Positions 47,443 to 56,573 are shown, numbered from the stretch's first letter. The stretch is 64,000 nt of DNA from Bryobacter aggregatus MPL3 (GCF_000702445.1 NZ_JNIF01000003.1:3038001-3102000), one strand, 5' to 3'. Program-made: numbers and translations. Notes: generated from the letters alone by a model not told the origin.

Positions 47443-48474
47443 ATGAAGCCCGTAGTCACCTTTGGTGAAATCATGCTCCGTCTGGCGCCTCCTGGATTCG
47501 AGCGCTTTCTGCAATCGCCACAATTCGTCGCCACCTTCGGGGGCGGGGAAGCAAACGTTGCGGTCAGCGTCTCGGGCTTTGGTTGGCCAGCCCGTTACAC
47601 TACGGTGCTTCCCGACAAGAATCCCATTAGCGACGCCTTTCTGGGCGAGATGCGCCGTTTTGGCGTGGACGTTTCGCAGGTGGCGCGTGGCGCAGGACGC
47701 TTCGGCATTTACTACGTCGAGCCGGGTGCAAACCAACGCGCTTCGAAAGTTGTCTATGACCGCGAAGGCTCTTCGATTGCCATTGCGAAACCGGGTGCAA
47801 TCGATTTCGCCAAGGTATTTGCCGGTGCGGGCTGGTTCCACATCACCGGGATCACTCCGGCGATCAGCGCCAGTGCGGCCGAGCTTGCCATCGAAAGCGT
47901 GAAAGCGGCCAAAGCCGTTGGCTGCAAAGTCAGTCTCGATTTGAACTTCCGTAAGAATCTTTGGAAGTACGGCAAGAAGGCCAGTGAAGTGATGCCGCTG
48001 CTGGTCGAACACACGGACGTGATCATTGCGAACGAGGAAGATTGCCAGATGGCGCTCGGAATCGAAAGCGAAGCCGATGTCCATTCTGGAAAGCTCGATC
48101 ACGGTGCTTATGAAAAACTCAGCGCAAAGGTGCTGGCCGCTTACCCGCAGGTGAGTTCCATTGCGATCACCTTGCGCGAGTCCTTCTCGGCCTCTCACAA
48201 TGGCTGGTCGGCCTGCTTCAATGATCGAAAGAATTTTCTGGTCTCAAAACGCTACGACATCACGCATATTGTCGACCGTGTCGGCGGTGGAGACAGTTTT
48301 GCTGGCGGCCTGATCTACGGCCTGCTGGCGCTTGAGACGCCCCAGGCTGCTCTCGAATTCGCTGTGGCTGCCAGTTGCTTGAAGCATTCCATCCCAGGTG
48401 ACTTCAACCGCTTCACTCGTGAAGAAGTTGAGGGTTTGGTCCAGGGTGGCGGTTCTGGCCGCGTACAACGATAA
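47443..48474 (+). CDS. kdgK: 2-keto-3-deoxygluconate kinase-type PfkB sugar kinase
   Basis: A 343-residue ribokinase-fold kinase that would phosphorylate 2-keto-3-deoxygluconate (KDG) at C6 in hexuronate or Entner-Doudoroff-type catabolism. The N-terminal [20 protein letters not shown] is typical of KDG kinases, the substrate-binding [10 protein letters not shown] lies at 32-41, and the catalytic motif [13 protein letters not shown] places the base at Asp284 with the GGGD anion hole. Assignment to KDG rather than another sugar rests on overall resemblance, so the exact substrate is likely but not proven. A hexuronate or galactonate dehydratase-like enolase-superfamily gene lies near the right end of the window, which is compatible with KDG production. 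Confidence 0.87.
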   Translation: MKPVVTFGEIMLRLAPPGFERFLQSPQFVATFGGGEANVAVSVSGFGWPARYTTVLPDKNPISDAFLGEMRRFGVDVSQVARGAGRFGIYYVEPGANQRASKVVYDREGSSIAIAKPGAIDFAKVFAGAGWFHITGITPAISASAAELAIESVKAAKAVGCKVSLDLNFRKNLWKYGKKASEVMPLLVEHTDVIIANEEDCQMALGIESEADVHSGKLDHGAYEKLSAKVLAAYPQVSSIAITLRESFSASHNGWSACFNDRKNFLVSKRYDITHIVDRVGGGDSFAGGLIYGLLALETPQAALEFAVAASCLKHSIPGDFNRFTREEVEGLVQGGGSGRVQR

Positions 48475-48546
48475 AATTTCCAAGTCTCCAAACACAGGAA
48501 ACCTTTTTTCCGGAGCGCCGTTACAATAGGAGTTGTTTCAATCCTT

Positions 48547-49575
48547 ATGACTTCACGCCGTCACTTCATGCTCGCGGGATCGGCGTTGCTGAACGGCGCT
48601 CCTTTTTCTTCTTTTTTAGATGCTGCCCAGGCAACGAAGCCCCTTTCGGTTTCCACCAGTGAGGTAATCGTTCCAATTACCGTTACGGACGACAAGGGAA
48701 AGTTCGTCAGCGATTTGCGGCAGCCGGACTTTAAGATCTTCGATGAGGGCAAAGAGCAGAAGATCACCTACTTCAACGCGGAGCGCGAACAGCCCGTTGT
48801 CGTCGGCTTCCTGCTCGACATGAGCAACCTGAACCGCCTCCATTGGAAGACCTTCGCCGAGGCGACCGAAGAACTGGTTCTCGCGCTGCTTCCCCAGGAA
48901 GGTCCGAAGCAGACTGCCGGTTATCTCATCACTTACTCGACCACCGCCGAGGTGGCTGTGGATACGACAAATTCGCCGGACAAGATCCAGGAGAAGATCC
49001 GCAAGATCAAGCCCGGGGGCGGTGCGGCTCTCTACGATGCGCTGTATCTTGCCTGTACCAATCGCAAGCTGGTGCGTGGCGAGCCGATTGAACCCCGCCG
49101 CGTCATTGTTGTGATTGGCGACGGGCATGACTCGGCATCGAAAAAGAGTCTCGATGAAGTCATCGAACTGGCTCAGCGCAACCTGGTCACCATTTTCGGC
49201 ATGAGCACGGTTGCCTTTGGTTTCAAGCAGGAAGGCGAGAAGAACTTGCTCCGCCTGGCGGAGGAGACCGGTGGCCGTGTTGTCTTTCCGCTCGAAGGTT
49301 TGTATAAGGACGTTTCGGGTTTTCTTTCCACTCCCAGCGATGAAGGCAACTACGCGCTGAAGGTGGGCACTGGGCAATATGCTGCAGAACTGGCCAAGGG
49401 CATGTTCAACGCCGTTGCCGCCATCCAGGGCGAGATCACCACCCAATACATCATCCGTTACTCTCCCACTAGTACCGATGACCGCAAGGCGTTCCGCAAG
49501 ATCCGGGTTGAGGTACCCAATATCGCCAACCTCAAAATTCGCTTCCGCTCCGGATATTACCCCGCAAATCCTTAA
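48547..49575 (+). CDS. VWFA-related acidobacterial-type exported protein
   Basis: A 342-residue protein with a Tat-like N-terminus (TSRRHFMLAGSALLNG) and a von Willebrand factor A-type domain. A short N-terminal strand region (VIVPITVTDDKGKFVSDL) and RQPDFKIFDEGKEQKITYFN precede the VWA fold, where the MIDAS-like LLDMSNLNRLHWKTF replaces DxSxS, so metal binding is probably altered. VIVVIGDGHDSASKKSLDEV and the C-terminal RKIRVEVPNIANLKIRFRSG plus YYP are hallmarks of the acidobacterial VWFA-related family (TIGR03436 type). Function is unknown; presumed periplasmic or surface adhesion scaffold. GGAG lies 14 bases before the ATG. It is followed by an S24-like gene 14 bases downstream. Confidence 0.9.
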   Translation: MTSRRHFMLAGSALLNGAPFSSFLDAAQATKPLSVSTSEVIVPITVTDDKGKFVSDLRQPDFKIFDEGKEQKITYFNAEREQPVVVGFLLDMSNLNRLHWKTFAEATEELVLALLPQEGPKQTAGYLITYSTTAEVAVDTTNSPDKIQEKIRKIKPGGGAALYDALYLACTNRKLVRGEPIEPRRVIVVIGDGHDSASKKSLDEVIELAQRNLVTIFGMSTVAFGFKQEGEKNLLRLAEETGGRVVFPLEGLYKDVSGFLSTPSDEGNYALKVGTGQYAAELAKGMFNAVAAIQGEITTQYIIRYSPTSTDDRKAFRKIRVEVPNIANLKIRFRSGYYPANP

Positions 49576-49589
49576 CCGATAAGAAAGAC

Positions 49590-50366
49590 ATGCTCTTCTC
49601 CCTTCTCAGCGTCGCCCTCCCCGGAAGACCGGAAGAGCCCGCCGGAGTGCTGCTGTACGATCCTGCGAGCGAGAGCATGGGGGTGAAGCTGCGGCGGGAC
49701 TGGCATCATCTGGCGGAGCCTGAGGATGCTGAGATTCTTGCTGGCATCGAATCTCATTTGAAGCAACTCAGTCGCGAGATGGGCGCCGCGCGCTGCCTGG
49801 CCTTTCTCGAAGACACGCTCAGCAACACGCTGCGCCTGGGAGAGCGCAACGAAGTCTCCTCCTCGCAATTGGATTTCACGCTCCACCAGCTTTACCGGGA
49901 GTATGTTCCGGTGACGGTCGAGCCCTATGTCACGCATCTCCCGCGCTATGCCCTGCGTTCTGCCGCGGGGGCTTTTGGGGAACAAATCGCCGATCCAAAT
50001 GAAGTCCAGGATTGGGTGGAGGCGCCCGAAGGCTTGCGGCTCAACAAAGGCATGTTTGTTTGTGAAGTGTACGGCCGCAGCATGCAGCCGCTGGTGCCCT
50101 CCGGGAGTCTTTGCGTCTTTCGCAAGTTCACCGCCGGGTCCCGCAATGGCAAGCGTGTGCTGGTGGAGGATCGCAGCGAATCGACGTCTGGCGGCGAACG
50201 CTACACGCTCAAGGTGTACCAATCAAACAAGTCTGTCTCTGCGGAAGGCGACTGGACTCACGAGAGCATCGAACTCCACCCGCTCAACCCGGATTTCCCC
50301 GTTCTCCATCTGAGCGCGGACGAAGACCGCTACGCTGTGCTCGCCGAGTTTGTCTGCGTCTTATAG
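49590..50366 (+). CDS. S24/LexA-fold protease-like protein without a helix-turn-helix domain
   Basis: A 258-residue protein whose C-terminal half (about 150-258) matches the LexA/UmuD-type S24 fold: Ser164 in VYGRSMQPLVPSGSLCVFRK and Lys208 in GERYTLKVY form the expected Ser-Lys dyad. The N-terminal about 130 residues (MLFSLLSVALPGR, GVKLRRDWHHLAEPEDAE, EDTLSNTLRLGER) are not an HTH or any domain I recognise. So it may be a self-processing or translesion-like factor, or a signal-processing protein, rather than an ordinary repressor. No adjacent target gene suggests its role. It starts 14 bases after the VWFA gene stop, so co-expression is likely. Its stop overlaps the convergent GNAT gene by six bases. 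Confidence 0.8.
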   Translation: MLFSLLSVALPGRPEEPAGVLLYDPASESMGVKLRRDWHHLAEPEDAEILAGIESHLKQLSREMGAARCLAFLEDTLSNTLRLGERNEVSSSQLDFTLHQLYREYVPVTVEPYVTHLPRYALRSAAGAFGEQIADPNEVQDWVEAPEGLRLNKGMFVCEVYGRSMQPLVPSGSLCVFRKFTAGSRNGKRVLVEDRSESTSGGERYTLKVYQSNKSVSAEGDWTHESIELHPLNPDFPVLHLSADEDRYAVLAEFVCVL

Positions 50367-50849
50367 CGCGCGCTCGTACCACCAATCCACTTGCGGATCA
50401 TTGCCCACCGGAAAGACCTTCTCGCCGCACTTGGCAAAGCCCCACTTCTGATAGAAGCGCTGGGCGCGAAGGTTCTTCTCCCAAACGCCGAGCACGATGC
50501 GCCGATAGCCCATCGCACGGGCCAGTTCGAGGCTATCTTCCATCAAGCGGTGTGCTGCCCCGGTGCCAATGGCGCGCTGCTCCAGGTAGAAGCGCACCAA
50601 CTCCACCAATTCTGTGTCCAATCCCAGCAGTCGTGAATAACCAAGCGCACCACTCTCATCCTCAAGAATCAGGAAGTGCGACAGCTGCTGTTCTAACTCG
50701 GTCTGCACTTTCTCTGGCGCATAGGAGCTGTCGAGAAAAAGCTGCATGTCTTCGTCGCTGCAAGTTCCGGCAAAGGTCTCAAAGAAGGTCCGGCGGCCCA
50801 TCATGACGAGCAGATCCCGGTCGGCTAGGGTTGCGATTCGAGCTTGCAC
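50361..50849 (-). CDS. GNAT-family N-acetyltransferase
   Basis: A 162-residue acetyltransferase of the GNAT fold. An N-terminal strand-helix (ARIATLADRDLLVMMGRRTF) leads to the acetyl-CoA loop RAIGTGAAHRLMEDSLELA (a Q/RxxGxG/A variant with RAIGTG) and the C-terminal ENLxAQxFYxKxGF-like motif WEKNLRAQRFYQKWGF. This resembles spermidine/spermine or other amine acetyltransferases, but substrate cannot be fixed. It overlaps the TIGR03790 gene upstream by 25 bases on the same strand, indicating co-translation, and is convergent with the S24-like gene. Confidence 0.92.
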   Translation of the reverse strand: MQARIATLADRDLLVMMGRRTFFETFAGTCSDEDMQLFLDSSYAPEKVQTELEQQLSHFLILEDESGALGYSRLLGLDTELVELVRFYLEQRAIGTGAAHRLMEDSLELARAMGYRRIVLGVWEKNLRAQRFYQKWGFAKCGEKVFPVGNDPQVDWWYERAL

Positions 50850-51928
50850 AGCGGATCTCCTACGATCAGACTTTGCCAGGACAGCACGGGCAAGGCGAGA
50901 TAAAAACTCTCCGCCAGATTCCTTCCACTGAGATAGGGCGGAAACAAGGCATCGGGATGCACGGTGAAGCGGAGATACGGTTCATCGACATAACCCGAGA
51001 TGCCGCTCACCCCCTCCCAGACATAATCGAGGATCATCGATTGCGGCGCTCCGGCAAAGAAGGTTTCGGGCTTGCTCCATTCGCCCAAGGTCCAGGTGGT
51101 GGGCGGCATTTTCATCGTGCGCGCATTGGTCGAGACATACTCGGCGGCAATCGCTCCTGGCAACCATTCCATGCCACTCTTGCGGCTCTTGCGATTCCGG
51201 TCGTTCGACCCCCAACTGGCGTATCCGATCACATTCTTGGCCCACTCCACGATGGCGGCGCTTCTTTCGAGAATCACCCGATTTTCGGGCAGCAGAATCG
51301 CAGTGTTCAGTAACCAGTCATTCCCTTCGGCGTCATTGTCGGCTTTGAGATCCAGCACCACTTTGCCGATATTCTTCGCGCCGCGGCAGCGCTCCACTGC
51401 TTTCTTGGCATCCTCAAAGCTGTAGCCGGCCAGCCGTGTCACCAGGTAGAGGGGGATTGCGGGGTGCGAGAACGGTTCGTCTTTTCGCTTGAAGAATGGA
51501 TTGTCGAGTGGTCCCTCAATGGGGATCTTGGCGCCATGCAGCTTGCCGTAGAGCATGGCCAGTTCACTGTCGACGCTCGCTCCATCTGTCCGGAGCGGTT
51601 CTGCTTTTTTTGTGGCAGAGATCCGGATTGCCAGTCCCTGCGTCATCACAATGTAATAGGTGCTCTCGACCGTCTTGTTCCGCTGCAGGCATTCCCCTAG
51701 AGGACCGGCGATCTCCCGCTCATAGACTTCCCGGCTGACAATCTCCTCTTCGCTTGCCGTGACCCTGCAAATCTGCTTTGGCTGCAGCCCGTGCCAACTC
51801 GCATAGAAGTCTCCCAATCGCCGCGAAAGAGCCGAATTCTGGTTCACCACCAGCGTCACATTGTTCTTGTCTCCAGCCCAAGTTGCCAATGCGAATAGAA
51901 AGAAAACTCCAGTCCTGATCCTGCCTTG
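50825..51928 (-). CDS. TIGR03790-like exported protein
   Basis: A protein of about 367 residues in the family of uncharacterised exported proteins I associate with TIGR03790. The N-terminal VTLVVNQNSALSRRLGDFYA, with TYYIVMTQGLAIRI and later RLAGYSFEDAKKAV, ERCRGAKNIGKVVLDLK and the C-terminal FYLALPVLSWQSLIVGDPLC, match that family. A signal peptide (RTGVFFLFALATWAG) is present if translation starts at TTG 51928, which has GGAG five bases upstream. A longer frame from 51985 would put about 20 unrelated residues first. Function is unknown. It overlaps the GNAT gene by 25 bases, and is divergent from a LysR regulator, a typical arrangement for a regulated target. Confidence 0.8.
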   Translation of the reverse strand, partial: QGRIRTGVFFLFALATWAGDKNNVTLVVNQNSALSRRLGDFYASWHGLQPKQICRVTASEEEIVSREVYEREIAGPLGECLQRNKTVESTYYIVMTQGLAIRISATKKAEPLRTDGASVDSELAMLYGKLHGAKIPIEGPLDNPFFKRKDEPFSHPAIPLYLVTRLAGYSFEDAKKAVERCRGAKNIGKVVLDLKADNDAEGNDWLLNTAILLPENRVILERSAAIVEWAKNVIGYASWGSNDRNRKSRKSGMEWLPGAIAAEYVSTNARTMKMPPTTWTLGEWSKPETFFAGAPQSMILDYVWEGVSGISGYVDEPYLRFTVHPDALFPPYLSGRNLAESFYLALPVLSWQSLIVGDPLCKLESQP

Positions 51929-52058
51929 CAATGCGCTCCGGCCCCCTTCTGCTCCAGCGCGAAATCGCGGCTCGGCATACCTCAAATGCTATACTCGCAA
52001 GTGCAAAGCTCGCAACCTGCGTAGGGAATGTGAGGCCTTGCCGTACCGTCCAGAACCA

Positions 52059-52979
52059 ATGGATCTCGACCAACTACATACGTTTCTAGAGATCGTTCGC
52101 CTCAAGAGCTTCTCGAAGGCGGCTCAAACCTGCTTTCGCACCCAACCCGCGATCAGCGCGCAGGTGCGGCAACTGGAACAAGAGCTGAATTCGAATCTGT
52201 TTGAGCGCCTTGGCACCCGCATTGCGCTCACTCCCGCCGGCAAGATCTTTGCAGAGTATGCAGAACAGATTCTCGATCTCCGGCGCCGCGCGCAGGAGAC
52301 CATCCAGGAACTGGAGCGCGTTCCCCGCGGCGAACTCATCATTGCCGCCAACGAAGCCACCTGCATCTACGTCCTGCCCGAAGTTTTCAGCGAGTACAAA
52401 AAACAATTCCCCAACGTCCAACTCCATGTCGACCGCAGCTATGGTTCCCGTGTGCTCCAGGCCGTGCAGGACAACATGGCAGACTTCGGGATCACGCAGC
52501 TTCCAGTCGATGCGAAGAAATGCCAGGTGGTCAAAATCCACTCCGATGAAATCCGTGTCCTGGTTCCCCGCGACCATCCTCTCGCCGCCAAACGGCAAAT
52601 CGTAGCCGCCGACCTTGTTCCTTACCAACTCCTCCTTCCCAAGACCGGCACCACCCGTGCAAAGTTAAACTCCTGGCTCGAACCGGTCGAAGAGCAATTA
52701 CAGGTTTCGATGGAACTCGATTCAACCGAGATGATCAAGCGCTTTGTCATGGCTGGCTTGGGCGTGAGCTTTTTGGCGGGCTCCCATTGCCGTGAGGAAG
52801 TGGCGGCCGGCAAGCTCGCCACCATTGCACTCGGCCCCGAGCCGATGATCCGGCGTCTGGCCCTGATCTACCGCAAAGACAAGTCACTCAGCCGCGCCGC
52901 TCTTGGCTTCATTCAGGTAATTCTCGATCAGGCGGGCGACAACATGCGTCCCTTAGGCCTGGTGGGAGTGGGCGACTAG
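52059..52979 (+). CDS. LysR-family transcriptional regulator
   Basis: A 306-residue LysR regulator. The N-terminal helix-turn-helix (MDLDQLHTFLEIVRLKSFSK, then AAQTCFRTQPAISAQVRQLE) covers about residues 1-60, and the effector-binding domain (about 90-300) shows the usual periplasmic-binding-protein-like halves (GELIIAANEATCIYVLPEV, and VPYQLLLPKTGTTRAKL). Start ATG 52059 gives the exact canonical LysR N-terminus; in-frame codons upstream to 51861 read as nonsense residues. It is divergent from the TIGR03790 gene by about 130 bases, a classical LysR configuration in which the regulator controls the opposite gene. Inducer unknown. A small gene follows 11 bases downstream. Confidence 0.94.
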   Translation: MDLDQLHTFLEIVRLKSFSKAAQTCFRTQPAISAQVRQLEQELNSNLFERLGTRIALTPAGKIFAEYAEQILDLRRRAQETIQELERVPRGELIIAANEATCIYVLPEVFSEYKKQFPNVQLHVDRSYGSRVLQAVQDNMADFGITQLPVDAKKCQVVKIHSDEIRVLVPRDHPLAAKRQIVAADLVPYQLLLPKTGTTRAKLNSWLEPVEEQLQVSMELDSTEMIKRFVMAGLGVSFLAGSHCREEVAAGKLATIALGPEPMIRRLALIYRKDKSLSRAALGFIQVILDQAGDNMRPLGLVGVGD

Positions 52980-52990
52980 GTGTTTCTCTC

Positions 52991-53392
52991 ATGAAGACGA
53001 CCATCAAGCGCACAACCGTCTACATCTCCATGGGCGATTCAACCCAGGTTTACCGTTCTCCCGACGAGATTCCCGCCAAGCTCCGCAAGCAACTGGTTCT
53101 GTCGACGCGCGGCATGAACAGCGCAACGATTCTGATTGCCGATCGTGGCGGCCGTGAAGAGATCCGCAAGATCCTCAATGGCGAGCCGAGTCCGCTGAAG
53201 AGCCGCTTGCGGCCCGGCTACCTCAAGCGCAGTCTTGGCATTGCGGAGGAGACGAGCGAAAGCGGCGAGGGCCACAGCGAAGCGGCGCCTGAGCTTGTTC
53301 CCACCGTCCGCACCTGGGGACTGCGCAACTGGGCGGAACTGCTTCTGCCGGGTCTGGTCGGCATTGGCCTCTGGGTTCTTTTCACCCGTTAG
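52991..53392 (+). CDS. Small tail-anchored protein of unknown function
   Basis: A 133-residue protein with no recognised domain. The N-terminal 50 residues (KRTTVYISMGDSTQVYRSPD, EIPAKLRKQLVLSTRGMNSA) look like short beta-strands and a helix; the middle is a charged, Gly/Glu-rich linker (GIAEETSESGEGHSEAAPE), and the C-terminus is a single hydrophobic helix (WAELLLPGLVGIGLWVLF), suggesting a tail-anchored inner-membrane protein. It starts 11 bases after the LysR gene on the same strand, so it is likely co-transcribed with it. Function unknown. Confidence 0.65.
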   Translation: MKTTIKRTTVYISMGDSTQVYRSPDEIPAKLRKQLVLSTRGMNSATILIADRGGREEIRKILNGEPSPLKSRLRPGYLKRSLGIAEETSESGEGHSEAAPELVPTVRTWGLRNWAELLLPGLVGIGLWVLFTR

Positions 53393-53453
53393 TTGCCACG
53401 CCGCTGAAATAAGTCGGATTCCCCATCGTCAGGCAGGATGAGGATACGATTCC

Positions 53454-55955
53454 ATGATTCTGCTTGATAGCATTGCGCACGATTTCCGCCAAGGACTTCG
53501 TCTCATGGCTCGCCATCCGGGCGCTACCATCGTGACCGTGTTTGCTCTCGCTGTGGGCATCAGCGTGAACACTGCCGTTTTCACCGTGTACCAGGCAATG
53601 GTGGCCCGTCCTCTCGACGCCCGCGATCCGGCCAGCATGGTGAGTTTTGCGTTGCAGCGCGACTCTGGCGCCACCGAGTTCCGCTTCAGCCATTCCGATT
53701 ACGAAGCCTATCGCGATCAAAATACTTCCTTGCGCGGTCTGGTTGCCTTCCGGCCAGCCCACTTCACGCTGTCCCATGCCGGCAGCAGGATCAGCCAACG
53801 CAGTGCCGTTCAGGATTCGGGCATCGGCAAACTTGGTATCTTCCCGGCAGGAGCCAGCAATGTCGAGTACGCAAGTGTCGCTGTCGTTTCTGAAAATTAC
53901 TTTCGGGTCTTGGACATTACTCTGCTCGCGGGACGAAGCTTTGAGCCGGGCGGTGCTCCCACCGTGCTGATCAGCGAAAACTACTGGCAGCGGCGCTTTG
54001 CAGGGGACCCGGCGATCCTCGGCAAGACCATCCATCTGAACGGGATCGCTGTCAGCATCATCGGCATCACGCCGCACAACTTTGTCGGTACCGGAATCAA
54101 CGCGCCTGCTTTCTGGGTGCCGCTCGGGCTCGATCCCTTGCTGCAGGCAGACCCGCAGTGGTTGCGCAATCGCGACAATCACCCATACCGGCTCTTTGGC
54201 CGTCTGGCTCCCGGTGCGCAACGGAGCCAGACCCAAGCAGAGCTCACCCGCATCACCCACGATCTTGAGCCCGCTGCGGCGTCCCCGGCAACGGCGCTGG
54301 TCTGGCCTGGCTCGCCCTTCCCGCTTCCTTTGTCCTATTACGGCGGCTTGCAACTCGTGATCCTGCTTCTCATGATTTCTGCCGGAATGGTGCTGGCTGT
54401 TGCCTGTGCGAATGTCGGCAGTTTGCAACTGGCGCGGGCGCGGTCCCGGCAAAGTGAATTGCGCACCCGGCTCTCGCTCGGCGCGAGCCGTCTCCGCGTC
54501 ATCCGCCAACTCATGACAGAAAACACAAGCCTCGGGCTGCTCGCCGGGCTCTGTGCGCTGTGTCTCACCTGGGCCTTGCTGCGCTGGCTGGCGAACTTTT
54601 CCGCCACGGCACTGCCGGTCGAGTTTGGGGGGCTGATTTTCGATGTCACGCCGAATCTCGCCATCTTTGCCTATGTTGTTGGCATCTCGCTGCTGGCCGG
54701 AATGCTATCGGGGCTGGCCCCGGCGCTCGAGAGTTCCGGTGTCGCGCTTTCCTCTGCCATGCGCTCGACCACCGCGTCGATCGGAAGCCGCCGCCTCCAG
54801 GACATCCTCGTTGCCGTTCAGGTCGCCTTGTCGCTGGTGCTCCTCCTCGCCGGCACGCTGTTGATCCGGCGCTCGCTCCACTCGCTCGAGAGTTCCGATC
54901 GCTACGCGAGCCACCAACTCATCGATATCGAAATCCAGTTTCCCGAGAATGCGAGGCCGAGCGAGGCCCGCAAACGGAGTCTGATGGACAGCCTGCGCAC
55001 GCGTCTGGCCGCCTTGCCGGGAGTCACTGTAGTTACCAGTGCCGAGACTCCAGAAGTTGTCCGCCACCGTGCGGCATTGCCGGTGGAATCAACGAAAACA
55101 GCGCCATCAACCGTTGAGACCACCGAGGTGCAGCCGAACTACTTTGAATGCATCGGCCTCCCGCTTGTGCTCGGCCGCAGCTTCCAATCGACCGGCGAGG
55201 TAATCCTTAGTGAGGCAGTTGCAAAACAGCTCTGGCCGGGGCAGAATCCGCTGGGCCGCCAACTGCGTCTCGCCGCGCCGGGAGATCGCAGTCAGAACTT
55301 CCTCAGTGCGCCCTCCTACGAGGTGGTCGGGGTGGCTCGCGACAAACGGGAGCCGGATCTGGACGGCAACAGCGCGAAAGAGATTTACTTCCCCCTCCCC
55401 GTAGACCAGTTCCATCCTCACTCAATCCTGGTCCGTACGCATGCTGACCCGGCCGCGCTGCTCCAAGCCATCGACCGGATGAGCGCTTCTTTCCAGCCCG
55501 ATCTGGTGCTCAGCTTCTCGACCTTTGAGGAGATGCGCCGCCATGAGCCGCTCTTTCTGATTGCGAGCCTCGCTGCTGCCGTCGCCTCCCTCTTCGGTTT
55601 CTTTGGACTGCTGCTCGCGGTGATGGGGATCTATGCGACGGTCAGCTACATCGTCGTCCTGCGGACGCGCGAAGTCGGCATTCGCATGGCGGTGGGGGCA
55701 CAGCAGCGTGACGTACTGCGTCTGATTCTGCAGGAAAGCAGCCGGCCGGTTCTGGTCGGATTGCTCGGCGGCATTGTCCTGGCCAGCGCTGTTGCCAGCC
55801 TCGCGCATCGCCTGCTGCTCGGGCTCATCTCGCTTGATCCTCTCAACTTTGGCGCTGTCTCTTTGCTGTTTTTCCTGATCGCATTGCTCGCCGCCTATCC
55901 TCCCGCCCGTCGGGCAATGCGTGTGGATCCGATGGTTGCGCTGCGCTACGAATGA
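53454..55955 (+). CDS. ABC transporter permease of the acidobacterial duplicated orphan permease (ADOP) type
   Basis: An 833-residue MacB/FtsX-like membrane protein. A first helix (GATIVTVFALAVGISVNTAVF, about 24-44) is followed by an extracytoplasmic MacB_PCD domain (about 60-270), a three-helix FtsX module (about 290-425), a second large periplasmic segment and a second FtsX module (about 690-830, with TVSYIVVLRTREVGIRMAVGA and PARRAMRVDPMVALRYE). Two FtsX modules in one chain and no ATPase gene nearby fit the ADOP family, common in Acidobacteria, whose energy source is unknown. Expected role: a mechanotransmission or export-linked envelope protein; this is inference. GAGGAT lies about 10 bases before ATG 53454. 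Confidence 0.9.
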   Translation: MILLDSIAHDFRQGLRLMARHPGATIVTVFALAVGISVNTAVFTVYQAMVARPLDARDPASMVSFALQRDSGATEFRFSHSDYEAYRDQNTSLRGLVAFRPAHFTLSHAGSRISQRSAVQDSGIGKLGIFPAGASNVEYASVAVVSENYFRVLDITLLAGRSFEPGGAPTVLISENYWQRRFAGDPAILGKTIHLNGIAVSIIGITPHNFVGTGINAPAFWVPLGLDPLLQADPQWLRNRDNHPYRLFGRLAPGAQRSQTQAELTRITHDLEPAAASPATALVWPGSPFPLPLSYYGGLQLVILLLMISAGMVLAVACANVGSLQLARARSRQSELRTRLSLGASRLRVIRQLMTENTSLGLLAGLCALCLTWALLRWLANFSATALPVEFGGLIFDVTPNLAIFAYVVGISLLAGMLSGLAPALESSGVALSSAMRSTTASIGSRRLQDILVAVQVALSLVLLLAGTLLIRRSLHSLESSDRYASHQLIDIEIQFPENARPSEARKRSLMDSLRTRLAALPGVTVVTSAETPEVVRHRAALPVESTKTAPSTVETTEVQPNYFECIGLPLVLGRSFQSTGEVILSEAVAKQLWPGQNPLGRQLRLAAPGDRSQNFLSAPSYEVVGVARDKREPDLDGNSAKEIYFPLPVDQFHPHSILVRTHADPAALLQAIDRMSASFQPDLVLSFSTFEEMRRHEPLFLIASLAAAVASLFGFFGLLLAVMGIYATVSYIVVLRTREVGIRMAVGAQQRDVLRLILQESSRPVLVGLLGGIVLASAVASLAHRLLLGLISLDPLNFGAVSLLFFLIALLAAYPPARRAMRVDPMVALRYE

Positions 55956-55994
55956 ATTCATCGAATTGCGGGCAGCTGTTCCGATAAGAGGAGT

Positions 55995-56240
55995 GTGAAC
56001 TTCCTGCTCGCGAAAAAACGCACGCTGCACATCTTCCACGAAAACGGCAAATCCGTGCCCTTCGCATTGCAGGAGCGCGACAGCGCCTTGGTTGGCTTTG
56101 CCACTCCGGAAGCGATTCCGGTGGGTGTCTATATCGAGTGCCTCGACCAACAGGCACAGCCGGTTGAGCAGACACACCTCAAGCCTTTGCTCACCATCAG
56201 TGTTGAACTCAAGGACGAGGCTGCGCCTTCAAAAGAGTAA
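55995..56240 (+). CDS. Small hypothetical protein
   Basis: An 81-residue cytosolic-type protein starting at GTG 55995, with a strong AAGAGGAG Shine-Dalgarno six bases upstream (55986-55993). It reads NFLLAKKRTLHIFHENGKSV, PFALQERDSALVGFATPEAI and a C-terminal acidic tail (SVELKDEAAPSKE). No domain, signal peptide or membrane helix was recognised. It follows the ADOP gene by 39 bases and ends within a perfect palindromic terminator (56239-56268), so it is probably the last gene of that unit. Confidence 0.6.
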   Translation: MNFLLAKKRTLHIFHENGKSVPFALQERDSALVGFATPEAIPVGVYIECLDQQAQPVEQTHLKPLLTISVELKDEAAPSKE

Positions 56241-56268
56241 AGAGGTAGACTTCGAAGTCTACCTCTTT
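56239..56268 (+). terminator. Perfect 15-bp palindromic terminator
   Basis: AAAGAGGTAGACTTC (56239-56253) is immediately followed by its exact reverse complement (56254-56268). The A/T ends give a U-rich tract in both directions, so it can serve the gene at 55995 and the convergent small gene at 56295. It overlaps the former's stop codon. Confidence 0.8.
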
Positions 56269-56294
56269 GATACTTTCGATTGGTTCGGAATGTT

Positions 56295-56483
56295 CTAGTT
56301 CAGACTCCGCACTCCAGCGAGCACACTACCTACCAACGATAAAATCAGCGTGGCAAAGAGAATCCACCCGATCCGGTTCGCACGCCGCGTCCGGTACAAG
56401 CTATTCTGAATCACGCCTCTCTGCATTCCAAGTTTCTGCATTTCGTCTTCCGGCCGCGCCAGTTGAATTTTGTCCTGCTCCAT
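56295..56483 (-). CDS. Small single-helix membrane protein
   Basis: A 62-residue protein with a charged N-terminal half (EQDKIQLARPEDEMQKLGMQ, then RGVIQNSLYRTRRANR) and one C-terminal transmembrane helix (IGWILFATLILSLVGSVLAGV). GAGGAGCG, seven bases before the ATG (complement of 56481-56483), is a strong Shine-Dalgarno, supporting it as real despite its size. No family recognised. It is convergent with the preceding gene across a shared palindromic terminator. Confidence 0.7.
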   Translation of the reverse strand: MEQDKIQLARPEDEMQKLGMQRGVIQNSLYRTRRANRIGWILFATLILSLVGSVLAGVRSLN

Positions 56484-56573
56484 TGCTTCGCTCCTCAGGG
56501 TGTTTCGAGAATTTAGCGGTAGACAAACAATGTCTTTCAGGAGAAAGGCCGGACAACAAGATCCAAAGCCTTC

